Part shown: positions 8,248 to 17,583 of the stretch, in pieces
Numbering within the stretch: the stretch's first letter is position 1
How the letters are laid out: every line of letters begins with the position of its first letter
Source: Myxococcus landrumus
GTDB lineage: Bacteria > Myxococcota > Myxococcia > Myxococcales > Myxococcaceae
DNA: 64,000 nt
Assembly: GCF_017301635.1 (NCBI RefSeq)
Contig: NZ_CP071091.1
Location: 3,298,001 to 3,362,000, forward strand
Direction of reading: 5' to 3'
Made by a program: the position numbers and the translations under genes
The notes under the pieces: generated by a model
Databases searched by the model: none
The model's input: only the letters and a program-made list of their open reading frames with translations
Told to the model about the DNA's origin: nothing

Positions 8248-11200
8248 TCAGAGGAGGCTGTCCTTCCACGGGCTGGACACTCGCACCGTGCCGCCCGCCT
8301 CGCGCGCCCAGATGCGCGGGTCGTACATGGCCTCGACCTCCACCGTGGGCAGCGTGAAGGAGCCCGCCGTCACCGCGCGCACCGCGTAGACGACCTTCTT
8401 CGACTCCTTCGCGTTGAGCGCACCGAAGACCTCCATCCGGTCATCGCGGATGTTGACGTAGTCCGGCACCCACAGCGCGTCCGCGGACACCCAGTCCACC
8501 GAGCCGCCGCGCCCCAGCCGCGCGTTCTCGATTTCCCAGCCCGCCGGCAGCCGGTCCACCAGCGCGAGGTTCTGCACCCGCTCACCCGTGTTGTTCTTCA
8601 GCTCCACCTCCACGTAGATGAGCTCCGCCAACGCCACCGGCGACGCATTCAGGTTCAGCTCCGTGCCGTCCTGCTTGCGGTACTTGCGCGTCAGCACCAG
8701 GCCCTGGCCTCCCATGCGCACCTGACCCTCCGAGCGCACGCCCTCGCTGCTCAGCACGAGGAACAGCTTGCCCTCGTCCTTCGCCTTCACGTCGAGCTGG
8801 AGCTGCTTGCGCTCGCTGGCCCGCGCCAGCGCCCACGTGCGGTCGGAGGCACGCGACTCCTTGTTCTGCTGGGCCGCCACCGCCTTGCCGTCCACCGCCA
8901 ACACCGGCGGGGTGAACTCGGAGGAGCTCCCCTTCAGCCGCTTGCCCAGGCCGGTGATGCCCCAGACCAGCTCCTGCGTCGTGTACCAGGGGCTCGGGTG
9001 CGACTGGAGCGACTCGGCCACCATCGCCGCCAGGGGCTCGCCCGCGGCGTCGTTGCCGAACAGGTCCTGGAAGGTGCTCAGCATGAAGCCGCGACGCCGG
9101 CGGTCCGAGTAGAAGGACCAGGAGTTGTCCCGCTCGTCGGTGACAGGCGACAGGTCCGGGTTGCGCAGGTCCTTCTCGTAGCGGCGGTCTCCCGCGAGGT
9201 ACAGCGCGGCCTTGAGCATGTACTCCTCTTCACGCTCCTGCCTCGCCAGCGCCTTGCCCTGCGCCTTCGTGGCCAGCGCCTCCACCAGCTTCTGCACCCG
9301 CGCCTTGCGGCCCTTGCCGGACAGCGCCAGCACGTAGTGCATGTAGGCCTCCGGGCTCTCGGAGTAGCCGCCCGCGCGCAGCTCACGCCCCTCGTAGGTG
9401 GTGAGCGTGTCGCCCATCCACTTGAGCGCGTCGTTCAGCCGGTCCTGCGGCACCACGTACTTCTGCTTCTGCGCGTCCATCAGCATGTGCGTGGCGTACG
9501 CGGTGCCCCACTCCACCGGGTCCGTGGAGCCCGGCCAGTAGCCGAATCCACCCGACGGCGTCTGCATGGACAGCACCCGGTTGATGCCGGACGTCACCAT
9601 GTCCGCCAGCGCGCCGCCCTTCGTGAGCGTGGGGTCGATGTTGTCCACCAGCTCCGACACGAAGAGCAGCGGGCGCGTCGAGGACGTCGTCTGCTCGACG
9701 CAACCATAGGGATAGCGCGCCAGGTACGAGAGGTGCTGGAGCGACTGCGCATACGGGTTGGTCGTCACCCACAACGTGGAGCGCTCCGTCGTCGGCGTCC
9801 AGCCCTGGAGGTGCTTCGAGACATCCGTCACGCCTTGCGCCAGCTCGATGCGCTGCACGCGCCGCTCGCGCGGCCCCGCGGGAGACAGCGGCACGTCCAG
9901 CGACTCCTTCGACGTGTACCCTCCTCCCTCCACCACGACACTCAGCCGCGCCGCGCCCACCGACTGCACCGCCCGCGCCTGGAAGACGAAGGTGGTGGAC
10001 TTGCCGTCCTCCACCCGCGCCCGGCCCTCGCTCTTGCCCAACAACTGCAACGGCGACGTGCCCGTGGACGGCATCTCGAGCCCCGGCACCGGGAGCGACT
10101 CCGCGCTCAGCGTCACCTTCACGTCCTGCGCCTTGCCGGACAGGTTCGTGACGAAGACGGGCACCTGGATTTCATCGTTCTGCGTGAGGAAGCGCGGCAG
10201 CGTCGTCTGGAGCACCAGCGGGTCTCGCACCAGCACCTGCGCGCTCGCACGCCCCACGCGCTTCGGCCCGGCCGTCACCGCCATCACCCGAACGGCGCCC
10301 CGGTACTGCGGCAGCTTGAAGGGCACGCGCAGCTTGCCGTTGGCCGGCACCGGAACCATGCCGCTCCACAGCGCCACGGGCTTGACGGGCTGCACGCGGC
10401 CGCTCGCATCCCCCTCCGCGTCGCCACCCGTCGAGCGCGAGCTGCCGCCCGGAGGAATCAGCAACGTCCAGCCGATGGTCTCGAAGGTCCCCACGCCGAG
10501 GGCCCGCTTGGTGAAGAGCTGCTTGATGGGGTCCGGGCTCTGGAAGCGCGTGAGGGAGAGGATGCCCTCGTCCACCACCGCCACCGTCGCGTAGGTCGCA
10601 CCCTCGAGCGCCCCCAGGTCCAGGTCCACCGTGAGCGTGTCGTTGGAGCGGACCTCCTTGGGCACGTTCATCGTCACCGCCTGCGTGAAGTCCACCGGCT
10701 CCAGCGTCACGCTGGCGATGCCGAACGCGCGGTCCGGCATGAAGGCCTCGGCGGACTCGAGGTGCGGGTCCTTCACCAGGAAGGTGCTCACGTAGACGTT
10801 GGGAGCGAACTCCTTGGGCGTGAAGCTCCACGTCACCTCGCCCGGCTCCACGGCCTTCCACTCGGTGGCGAGGACGCGGTCCGTCTCCACGGTGAAGAGC
10901 ATCCGGCCCTTGTAGGGCGCCTTGACCTTCACGGTGAAAGGCTGGCCCACCCGCGCCTGCGCCGGGACGGCGACATCCAGGGACGTGGGCTTGAGCGGGC
11001 GCGGCGTCTGGTCCACGCGCGAGCCCCCGCCCCACCAGTAGTAGCGGCCCTCACCCTCCAGCTCCAGGTCCGTCTGCGCGTTGCCCGAACGCACGCGCAC
11101 CAGGTAGCCCGCGGCATCCGCGCCGGGCGTCACGGTGATGTTGAAGCGGCCTCCCGACACCTTCGTCGTGACGCGGCCCTCCCGCACCGGCCGCAGGAAG

Positions 11201-14001
11201 CGCTGGTAGCGGTCATAGCCTTCGTCCTCGTCATAGGTGAAGCCGTACTCCTCCTCCAACCGGACGTATTCCACCTCCACGGACGGGGGCGCCAGCGACG
11301 CACCCGCGAGCTTTCCGTCCCAGTCCACCACCACGCCCTGCACCGTGAACGGCTTGCCCGCCTGCACCTTCGTGGTGCTGGCCTGGAGGCCCACGTAGTA
11401 ACGCTCCGGGTGCACGGGCACGCTGGCATCGTTCACCGTGGAGCGGCCACTGCCCGACTCGAAGACGCTGGCCAGCGCGCTGAGCTTCGCGGCGCCGCGC
11501 AGCCCGCCCATGGCCGCGTGAGCCGGGCAGTTGAGCACCGCCTGCCCCTTCGCATCGAGCGTGCCCTTCGCCTGCCCCAACGCGACGGGACGAGGCTCCT
11601 TTCCGTCCTGCCGCCACAGGCCGTAGGAGAACTGGGCGTTCTCCTTCGGCTTGAAGTCCGACGGCAGCAGCCGGCAGTTGAGCTCCACGGGGCTGCCCTC
11701 GGCGGAGCCACCGAAGAGGTAGGCGGCCTCCACCGCGACGGGAATCTCCACGCCCTGCACGTAGCCGGCGGCCTCGGCGGCCGCGGTCACCTTCATGCGC
11801 TCGGGGACGAACTCCTCCACGTTGAAGCTGTACGAGGCCACCTCCCGGTCGGCCACCTTCAGCGTCACGCGGTAGCGGCCCGTATCCTGGAACGCCTCGA
11901 AGGGCACATCGAGCGACACGAGGCCCGCCTCGTTCGTCTTCAGCGGCACCTTCTTCAGCTCGCGCTCGCGCGGGTCCATCACCACCAGCTCCACCGGCAT
12001 GTCCGCGGGCGGCGCCAGGTCATTCACGCCGCGCAGCACCGCGGCCAAGTGCGCGGTGTCGCCCGGCCGGTACACGCCGCGGTCCGACCAGATGGAGGCC
12101 CGGTAGGCCTTCTCGGAGCGGTACGGCTCACCCTGCACGTCCGAGTTGGCGATCTCCGTCCCCAGCTCGCTGTACTTGAGGTACGTCAGCTCCTCGCCCT
12201 GGCGGGCGATGAGGGCGAAGGGCTCGCTGTCATCCGCGCCAGGCGCGGGCACGCGGAGCACGCACCCATCCGCGCCCTTGGTGACACAGCGGGCCACCGC
12301 CTGCCCGCTCTTCTTCACCAGCGACACCTCGACCCCCGACACCGGGTCGGTGTTCTCCATGCCGAGCGCCCACACCCAGACCTCTCCCTTGTCCGTGGAG
12401 CCGGGCACCGGACCTCCGCGCTTGGCGACGAGGCTCAGGTCCGTGAGGAGGATGCGCGAGGCGGCCTCCATGTCGTTCTTCTTCACGGAGACTTCCACCA
12501 GCCCCCGCGTCGTCGCGGGCACCAGGGTGGCCACGTCCACGTAGGTGGTGGCCAGGGTGTCCACGGGCGACTGGAGCGACAGCGTCTTCTTCACCACCAC
12601 GTTGGAGGTGCGCTCGTCCGCGGTCTCCCGCTCGTCGTCGCTCATCCAGAAGACCAGGTTCTCCGGTGGCACGTTGCGGACGGTGAGCTCCACGTTGTCG
12701 AGGTTGAGGTGCTGGAGCGGCAGGTTCCGCCACGCGCTGCGCGGCAGGTAGCGACCCGCCGAGGAGAACGAGAGCTGCGGCTTCCTCGCGGGGATGGTGA
12801 TGCCCCGCTCGAAGTCCGCCAGCAGCGTGCCTCCGCCCACGGACGTGGCACCGCCGGCGATGCGCACCGTGTACGTGCCTCGCTTGAAGTCGCCGAAGAT
12901 GCGGAAGCCGCGCCGCGCGGGAATCACCGACACCTTGACCGGCGGAGACACGCGGATGGACGACTCGGCCATGGCGTCATCCAGCACGCAGCCCCGGTTG
13001 CGCGAATCCCAATAGTACGAGTCGTATTCGTCGTGGACCCGCGTGTTCAGGGGCTCGCCGATGTCCACATCGCGGCAGGAGACCTCCAGGAAGAAGCCCG
13101 TGGCGCCCTCGTCGCGCTTGATGCCGGTGATGTCGATGCGCTTTCCACTCCGCAGGACGATGGCCTCCTCCGCCGAGGGGGCGACCGCCCTCGAGGCCAC
13201 CAAGGAGGGCAGACCCGAGGAGAGCGCGAAGCGGACCTGCGCCCCCGGCTTGATGCCCGGATGGCTCAACACGGCATTGACGACGTGGGGGAACTCGGGG
13301 ACGGTGCGCCAGGTCACGGAGGACACGGCTTCGCCGCCGACCTGGAACGTCGCGCGCTCGCGCAGGGCGTTCGGGTCCACCGGGCCGGTGAACTCGATGT
13401 CCACCAGGGCCAGGTGCTTGCCGGCTTCGACCTGCATCGGCCGCAAGCGGACGAAGCGGAACGTGGGCGTGGTGAACTTGTAGGTCCACGCCCCCGGCGA
13501 GGGAGGCTTCACCACGCCGGACTCGGTCCGGAGCGCATCGAGCGAGAAGGTGTACTCGGTCCCGAAGGCGAAGCTCCCGCTCTGGGCCTTGAAGGTGAGG
13601 GTGGACCCCGCGGTCCAGCCCAGATGTCCAGCGACCTGGGGCGTCAGCGTGTAGGCCGTGCCCGGCATCGAGCTGTTGTCGTGAGGGCTCAGCGACCGCG
13701 CCAGTTCGATGACGAGGCCCTCGGGCAGCGAGCCCTCGGGGCCCAGCGTGCGGATGATGGGGTTGATGGACTCCGGCTTGACGGGCTCCGGCGTCGCGAC
13801 GGCGGGGGTCCCCGCGTCCTCTCCCGAGGCGGGCGGCGCGGTGGCTCCAGAGGTCCCCGTGGCGGCGGGAGGCGTCGCGGCCGCGGGCTCTCCCTCTTTC
13901 TTACAGCCCGTGAGCGCGGTGCCCGCCAGGAGCAGCGCGAAGAGCCCGCTCGCGCGCCAGGCGCGAGGTGGCGAGGTCATGACTGCGGACTGCGAACCCA
14001 T
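8248..14001 (-). CDS. yfhM: Bacterial alpha-2-macroglobulin lipoprotein with thioester (YfhM type)
   Basis: A 1917-residue protein. The ATG at 14001 has GGAGG 4 nt upstream and opens a signal peptide ending at LTGC, so it is a lipoprotein. The internal ATG at 13980 lacks an RBS. An Ala/Gly/Pro/Thr linker leads to MG-type macroglobulin domains, with a bait-like region in the middle (SRSTGGDAEGDASGR). The intact thioester motif GCVEQ lies near residue 1434, followed by the helical TED domain (WPGSTDPVEWGTAYATH). Such proteins covalently trap proteases that reach the periplasm. Coupling to pbpC fits the accepted view that the pair guards and repairs the wall. The domain order is read from motifs; the ligand protease is unknown. 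Confidence 0.93.
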   Translation of the reverse strand: MGSQSAVMTSPPRAWRASGLFALLLAGTALTGCKKEGEPAAATPPAATGTSGATAPPASGEDAGTPAVATPEPVKPESINPIIRTLGPEGSLPEGLVIELARSLSPHDNSSMPGTAYTLTPQVAGHLGWTAGSTLTFKAQSGSFAFGTEYTFSLDALRTESGVVKPPSPGAWTYKFTTPTFRFVRLRPMQVEAGKHLALVDIEFTGPVDPNALRERATFQVGGEAVSSVTWRTVPEFPHVVNAVLSHPGIKPGAQVRFALSSGLPSLVASRAVAPSAEEAIVLRSGKRIDITGIKRDEGATGFFLEVSCRDVDIGEPLNTRVHDEYDSYYWDSRNRGCVLDDAMAESSIRVSPPVKVSVIPARRGFRIFGDFKRGTYTVRIAGGATSVGGGTLLADFERGITIPARKPQLSFSSAGRYLPRSAWRNLPLQHLNLDNVELTVRNVPPENLVFWMSDDERETADERTSNVVVKKTLSLQSPVDTLATTYVDVATLVPATTRGLVEVSVKKNDMEAASRILLTDLSLVAKRGGPVPGSTDKGEVWVWALGMENTDPVSGVEVSLVKKSGQAVARCVTKGADGCVLRVPAPGADDSEPFALIARQGEELTYLKYSELGTEIANSDVQGEPYRSEKAYRASIWSDRGVYRPGDTAHLAAVLRGVNDLAPPADMPVELVVMDPRERELKKVPLKTNEAGLVSLDVPFEAFQDTGRYRVTLKVADREVASYSFNVEEFVPERMKVTAAAEAAGYVQGVEIPVAVEAAYLFGGSAEGSPVELNCRLLPSDFKPKENAQFSYGLWRQDGKEPRPVALGQAKGTLDAKGQAVLNCPAHAAMGGLRGAAKLSALASVFESGSGRSTVNDASVPVHPERYYVGLQASTTKVQAGKPFTVQGVVVDWDGKLAGASLAPPSVEVEYVRLEEEYGFTYDEDEGYDRYQRFLRPVREGRVTTKVSGGRFNITVTPGADAAGYLVRVRSGNAQTDLELEGEGRYYWWGGGSRVDQTPRPLKPTSLDVAVPAQARVGQPFTVKVKAPYKGRMLFTVETDRVLATEWKAVEPGEVTWSFTPKEFAPNVYVSTFLVKDPHLESAEAFMPDRAFGIASVTLEPVDFTQAVTMNVPKEVRSNDTLTVDLDLGALEGATYATVAVVDEGILSLTRFQSPDPIKQLFTKRALGVGTFETIGWTLLIPPGGSSRSTGGDAEGDASGRVQPVKPVALWSGMVPVPANGKLRVPFKLPQYRGAVRVMAVTAGPKRVGRASAQVLVRDPLVLQTTLPRFLTQNDEIQVPVFVTNLSGKAQDVKVTLSAESLPVPGLEMPSTGTSPLQLLGKSEGRARVEDGKSTTFVFQARAVQSVGAARLSVVVEGGGYTSKESLDVPLSPAGPRERRVQRIELAQGVTDVSKHLQGWTPTTERSTLWVTTNPYAQSLQHLSYLARYPYGCVEQTTSSTRPLLFVSELVDNIDPTLTKGGALADMVTSGINRVLSMQTPSGGFGYWPGSTDPVEWGTAYATHMLMDAQKQKYVVPQDRLNDALKWMGDTLTTYEGRELRAGGYSESPEAYMHYVLALSGKGRKARVQKLVEALATKAQGKALARQEREEEYMLKAALYLAGDRRYEKDLRNPDLSPVTDERDNSWSFYSDRRRRGFMLSTFQDLFGNDAAGEPLAAMVAESLQSHPSPWYTTQELVWGITGLGKRLKGSSSEFTPPVLAVDGKAVAAQQNKESRASDRTWALARASERKQLQLDVKAKDEGKLFLVLSSEGVRSEGQVRMGGQGLVLTRKYRKQDGTELNLNASPVALAELIYVEVELKNNTGERVQNLALVDRLPAGWEIENARLGRGGSVDWVSADALWVPDYVNIRDDRMEVFGALNAKESKKVVYAVRAVTAGSFTLPTVEVEAMYDPRIWAREAGGTVRVSSPWKDSLL

Positions 14002-14255
14002 GGTTCCTCCGAGGATGCCGAATGTGTTTCACAGGACGTGCCGACACCGCACACGTCGAAAGCCAAGGGGGTGAGGCCGACTGCCCACGGCTCCGGTGCA
14101 TCCCCCGCGCGTCCCGGAGCCCACATGGTGTATCCGGAGCCACACTCCTGGTGGCCTCCGCGTGCTCACCCAGCGGTCGACAGCGTCACGCTATAGCCGA
14201 GTCCGGGTCAGCGGCCCAGGGCCCACGGCCCGGAAGGCGGTAAGGTGCTCCGCGC

Positions 14256-14978
14256 ATGGTGCTGCCCGTTCGTTTTGTCCTGATGCGTCCGCGCAACGCG
14301 GAGAACCTGGGTGCCGCGGCTCGCGCGCTCAAGAATTGCGGTCTGTCGGATTGGGTCTGGGTGACGCCCGAGGTGGAGGATTTGACGCCCGCGCGCCGGC
14401 TGGCGGTCCATGCCGAGGACGTGTTGGACGGAGCCCGCAGGGCCGCGACGCTGGACGAGGCCATCGCCGACTGTGTCTGGGTGGTGGGGACCAGCTCGCG
14501 CAAGGTGGAGGGGAAGCGCCGGTTGCCGCCGCGCGCGGTGGGCGAGGAGCTGGTGTCGCGCGCGGCCCAGGGCACCGTGGCGGTGGTCTTCGGTGATGAG
14601 CGCAGCGGGCTCACCAACGCGGAGGTGGAGCGCTGTCATGACCTGTCGGCCGTGCCCACCGCGCCGGAGCAGCCCTCCATCAACCTGGCGCAGGCCGTGC
14701 TGCTGTACGCCTACGAGGTCCGCGTGGCCACGCTGGAGCAACAGGCTCCGCCGCCCGGTCCCCTGCCGGTGGCGGCCACGGACACGGAGCTGGCGCAGGT
14801 GGAGTCGACGCTCGGGGAGGTGCTGACCTCGGGTGGCTTCCTCATCGACGAGCAGCCCGGGCGCACCGGCCTCCGGGACCTCTTCGCGCCGCTGCGCCGC
14901 TCACGGCTCACGCGCAAGGAAGCGCGGCTGTGGCTGGCCGCGATGCACACGCTGCGGAAGAACCGTCCGTCCAGCTAG
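14256..14978 (+). CDS. trmJ: SpoU/TrmH-family RNA 2'-O-methyltransferase, TrmJ-like
   Basis: A 240-residue protein with the length and layout of TrmJ, which methylates the 2'-OH of nucleotide 32 in tRNA anticodon loops using S-adenosylmethionine. Motif 1 is RPRNAENLGAAARALKN. Motif 2 is VAVVFGDERSGLTNAE, and motif 3 is PSINLAQAVLLYAYE, forming the SPOUT trefoil knot. The C-terminal helical tail, with Arg/Lys-rich LTRKEARLWLAAMHTLRK, matches the TrmJ extension. Exact target base cannot be proven from sequence. The stop overlaps that of the convergent small protein (CTAG). Confidence 0.85.
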   Translation: MVLPVRFVLMRPRNAENLGAAARALKNCGLSDWVWVTPEVEDLTPARRLAVHAEDVLDGARRAATLDEAIADCVWVVGTSSRKVEGKRRLPPRAVGEELVSRAAQGTVAVVFGDERSGLTNAEVERCHDLSAVPTAPEQPSINLAQAVLLYAYEVRVATLEQQAPPPGPLPVAATDTELAQVESTLGEVLTSGGFLIDEQPGRTGLRDLFAPLRRSRLTRKEARLWLAAMHTLRKNRPSS

Positions 14979-15199
14979 GAGGAACGAGCGGACCTCGGGG
15001 GCCCCGGAGGTCCTCGTCGCTTCTGGTTGAGCCGCACCACCACCCACGCGAACACGGCGGCGGCCAGGACCAGGAGCGCCACCCAGTACCAGATGCTCGT
15101 CGCACTGGCCTCCCGGGGAATCATCATGTCCGGCGGTGACTGGGCCAACGCCAGGAGCGGAAGGGTCAACGTGAGCAGCGGGGCCAGGGGAGAACGCAT
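14975..15199 (-). CDS. Small exported protein with one transmembrane segment, unknown function
   Basis: A 74-residue protein if the ATG at 15199 is used; GAGG lies 5 nt upstream. An in-frame GTG at 15205 is less likely. A signal-peptide-like start (LAPLLTLTLPLLALA) is followed by a short polar stretch and a transmembrane helix (WYWVALLVLAAAVFAWVVV), ending in a basic Gly/Pro-rich tail. This type I topology with a very short outside part resembles small membrane modulators, but I recognise no family. It shares its stop region with trmJ on the other strand. Confidence 0.55.
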   Translation of the reverse strand: MRSPLAPLLTLTLPLLALAQSPPDMMIPREASATSIWYWVALLVLAAAVFAWVVVRLNQKRRGPPGPPRSARSS

Positions 15200-15274
15200 G
15201 GGCACCTCGTCCCGGAAACCTCTGCATCCCGCGGGGCGTCCACAAGTGCACAGGCTCCCTGCCCCACCGAGGAG

Positions 15275-15297
15275 GAGGGCTCGGCGTCCGGGCCCTC
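15275..15297 (-). terminator. Possible terminator after the DUF1028 gene
   Basis: GAGGGC (15275-15280) and GCCCTC (15292-15297) can form a 6-bp stem with an 11-nt loop, about 20 nt after the stop of the DUF1028 gene on the minus strand. No T-tract is present, so support is weak. Confidence 0.3.
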
Positions 15298-15315
15298 GCT
15301 CGCCAGGGGAAGGGG

Positions 15316-16308
15316 TTACCGCGTGGCCTTCGCGCCAGTGAGGCGGCCCAGGAGCTTCGCGTCGTTGGGGAGGAGGCCGGCGGCGGGCAGCCGGGTGACG
15401 AGCTCCTTCCAGCGCGGGTCCGCGGCGTAGGCCTTGTTCAAGAGGGGCATCGCCTCATCCACGCGGCCCAGGCCCACGAGCGAGATGGCGTGCCAGAAGA
15501 GCATCTCCGCGTTGCCAGGGGCGATCTTCGCGGCGGTGGAGTACGCGGCGAGGGCGCCATCCGTGTCCTTGCGCTCGAGGGCGAGGTCCCCCTCGTTCAT
15601 CGCGTTGTAGGCGCGCTGGAGGGTGATGAGGCGGCGGAGTTCCTTGAGGGGCTCGGGATGGTCCTCGACGCGCAGGTCGAAGCGGCGGTCCACCCAGGGA
15701 CGACCGGTGGCCTTTCCGGACACGACGATGATGGCGGCGGACTGCTTGCCCCGGATGTCCCCGCCCTGCGCCTCGGCGGCCTCGAGCGCCATGAGCATGC
15801 GCTCGGCGAGGTCTCCCTTCGCGTCGCGGTAGGCCTTCGCCATCGCGGGCCAGACGGTGTCCTTCTCCATCATGTTCGCCTGGACGGTGAAGCCCTCGCC
15901 CACGAGGTGGCCCGCGGCGGCGATGTTGTTCTTGCCGGTGTGCGCGGCGACGCGGCCCTGCGCGTCCACCATGCCGACCTGACGCACGTCACCGGCGACG
16001 TCCGCGGCGAGCAGTCCCTTGAGTGTCTCCGGAGCACCGCGCCCGGCACGCATGAAGTCCAGGCCGAGTTTGCCGTAGGTCGGATCCACGAAGGACTGGG
16101 TGGCGACCGCGCCAACGCCAGCCTCGGCCCACGGCACGGTGCTGCCCACGGAGAACCAGTGGGACTGCACCGCGACGCCCAGGTCGCCCGTCACCGGGTC
16201 CCTGGCGACGATGGAGTACGTGTGCACGGGGCGGCGAGGCACCGGCGGGCGCTCGGCGGCGACGGCGGAGAACGAGACGAGGACGAGGCAGGCAAGGAGA
16301 CGGGACAT
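15316..16308 (-). CDS. Exported DUF1028 (Ntn-hydrolase-like) protein with TPR tail
   Basis: The ATG at 16308 has AGGAG 6 nt upstream and opens a signal peptide (LLACLVLVSFSAVAA). The mature protein begins near the conserved HTYSIVARDPVTGDLGVAVQS block, which defines DUF1028, a family with an Ntn-hydrolase fold of unproven substrate. Further family marks are GVGAVATQSFVDPTYG and GKQSAAIIVV. The last third contains two tetratricopeptide-like repeats (ALAAYSTAAKIAPGNAEML and AMPLLNKAYAADPRWKEL), a common extension in this family. Likely periplasmic. It is transcribed alone or as the last gene after the hydrolase upstream, 165 bp away. Confidence 0.8.
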   Translation of the reverse strand: MSRLLACLVLVSFSAVAAERPPVPRRPVHTYSIVARDPVTGDLGVAVQSHWFSVGSTVPWAEAGVGAVATQSFVDPTYGKLGLDFMRAGRGAPETLKGLLAADVAGDVRQVGMVDAQGRVAAHTGKNNIAAAGHLVGEGFTVQANMMEKDTVWPAMAKAYRDAKGDLAERMLMALEAAEAQGGDIRGKQSAAIIVVSGKATGRPWVDRRFDLRVEDHPEPLKELRRLITLQRAYNAMNEGDLALERKDTDGALAAYSTAAKIAPGNAEMLFWHAISLVGLGRVDEAMPLLNKAYAADPRWKELVTRLPAAGLLPNDAKLLGRLTGAKATR

Positions 16309-16473
16309 GAGGGCTCCTGTGGACGACGAGGCGCAGGCTGCGCTCGTGGGTCCGGGACCGCAAGGCCCGTCGCGACACACCGGAGCGGCGCGCCCACCTG
16401 GGCCCCCGGTTCATCGCGCGGGGTCCTCGAGATGCAGAGCGCGGCCTGTCCTCGAGAAGGCGATTGGGAGGCG

Positions 16474-17514
16474 TCACTCGCCCGAGCGATGCACGGCATC
16501 CCGGAGCGCGGCCCGAAGCGCCGAGCCCGACGTGAGAATCGCGGAGATGTGCCCCGCGTCCAGGACACGCAGCTCGCTGCCGGCCCAGTGCGCGTGAAGC
16601 GCCCGGGACTCCGAGATGGGAACGAACCCGTCCCGCTCACACGCGACGATGATGGCGGCCCCCGGCTTCAAGGGAGGCGGCAGCAGGCACGCATTCGCCA
16701 TGTCCAGGAGCGTCGCGAGGCGGTGTCGGGCGGCGGTTTCATCAGGCGAGCCCCCCAGCTTCTTGAAGTCGATGGAGCGGCCGTGGACGCCCTTCGTGAA
16801 GACCGGCGCGGGAGAGGCCCCCGCCGCGAGCGCCGCCACCCCCACGGGCTCCGGCATCGTGGCCGCCGACAGCGCCGCCATGTAGCCACCCATGCTGTAG
16901 CCCGCCACCGCGACGCGCTGATAGCCCTGACGCCTCGCGTGCGAGACCAGTCCTCGCGCCTCCTCGATGGTGGCGATGTTCATGTGGAGCTGCTCGCTCA
17001 CCGTGCGGATGTGAGGCCCCCGCTGTCCCGTGGCACGCCGCGCTCCGTAGAAGGGATTCTCCAGGAAGAAGAGGTCCATGCCCTCGTCCACCAGCGGCGC
17101 GAAGAGCCAGGTCCGGAGGCGATAACCCTCGTCTCGCGACGCCGCGAGCACCACACACGCATCCCGGCGAGGCCCCCGCCCCGAGGAGAGCCAGCGCACC
17201 CTTCCCTGGCGGACCTCGGAAGGCAGCGCCGTCCACGGGGAGGCGAACACGCCATCCTGGAACCGGCGACGACCCGACGGCTGCTCCGGGGCCCACGTCA
17301 CCTCGAGGGGGCTGACGCTCGGAGACAGCAACGTGGTCAGGGGCGTCCCACCGAAGGGCTGCTCGTCCCCCCAGCCCTCTCGAAACAGGGAGCCGCTGGA
17401 CAGCGAGGAGACGAACCCATCCAGCGGATGCATCCGGGGCACTTCACGAACAGGGGACGTTCCAGCGCGAGCAGTCATGGGGCGATGGGCAGCATGCGCC
17501 GTGGGGCCGCCCAT
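16474..17514 (-). CDS. Alpha/beta hydrolase, ABHD18 (DUF2048)-like
   Basis: A cytoplasmic-looking hydrolase of about 346 residues without a signal peptide. The nucleophile elbow is GYSMGGYMA; the acid is probably the Asp in CERDGFVP and the base the His in DAGHISAIL, so the triad is complete. The N-terminal half (ENPFYGARR, RTVSEQLHMNIATIEEARGL) resembles the ABHD18/DUF2048 group, found in eukaryotes and scattered bacteria. The ATG at 17514 is preceded by GGAG with 5-nt spacing; ATGs at 17478 and 17433 have no RBS. It lies downstream of the trypsin-like lipoprotein gene, 69 bp away and same strand, so they could be co-transcribed. Substrate unknown. Confidence 0.7.
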   Translation of the reverse strand: MGGPTAHAAHRPMTARAGTSPVREVPRMHPLDGFVSSLSSGSLFREGWGDEQPFGGTPLTTLLSPSVSPLEVTWAPEQPSGRRRFQDGVFASPWTALPSEVRQGRVRWLSSGRGPRRDACVVLAASRDEGYRLRTWLFAPLVDEGMDLFFLENPFYGARRATGQRGPHIRTVSEQLHMNIATIEEARGLVSHARRQGYQRVAVAGYSMGGYMAALSAATMPEPVGVAALAAGASPAPVFTKGVHGRSIDFKKLGGSPDETAARHRLATLLDMANACLLPPPLKPGAAIIVACERDGFVPISESRALHAHWAGSELRVLDAGHISAILTSGSALRAALRDAVHRSGE

Positions 17515-17583
17515 CACCACTCCATGCCCGTGTCAGTGGCCCGGCGAAGACACTTCACACCCCGCCCCCCGCCGAGCCCGCGC

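Noticed and set aside
14156..14175. TGGC...TGC sigma54-like promoter upstream of trmJ
   Set aside because: Spacing between the GG and GC elements is 9 rather than 10, and the consensus is otherwise poor.
8131..14196. A 2021-residue open frame on the plus strand
   Set aside because: It is the antisense of the alpha-2-macroglobulin gene. Its translation is Arg/His/Leu-rich without any fold, as expected when a GC-rich gene is read backwards.
16428..16458. Two CTCGAG palindromes near each other
   Set aside because: Short restriction-site-like words expected by chance in GC-rich DNA, and no stem of useful length.
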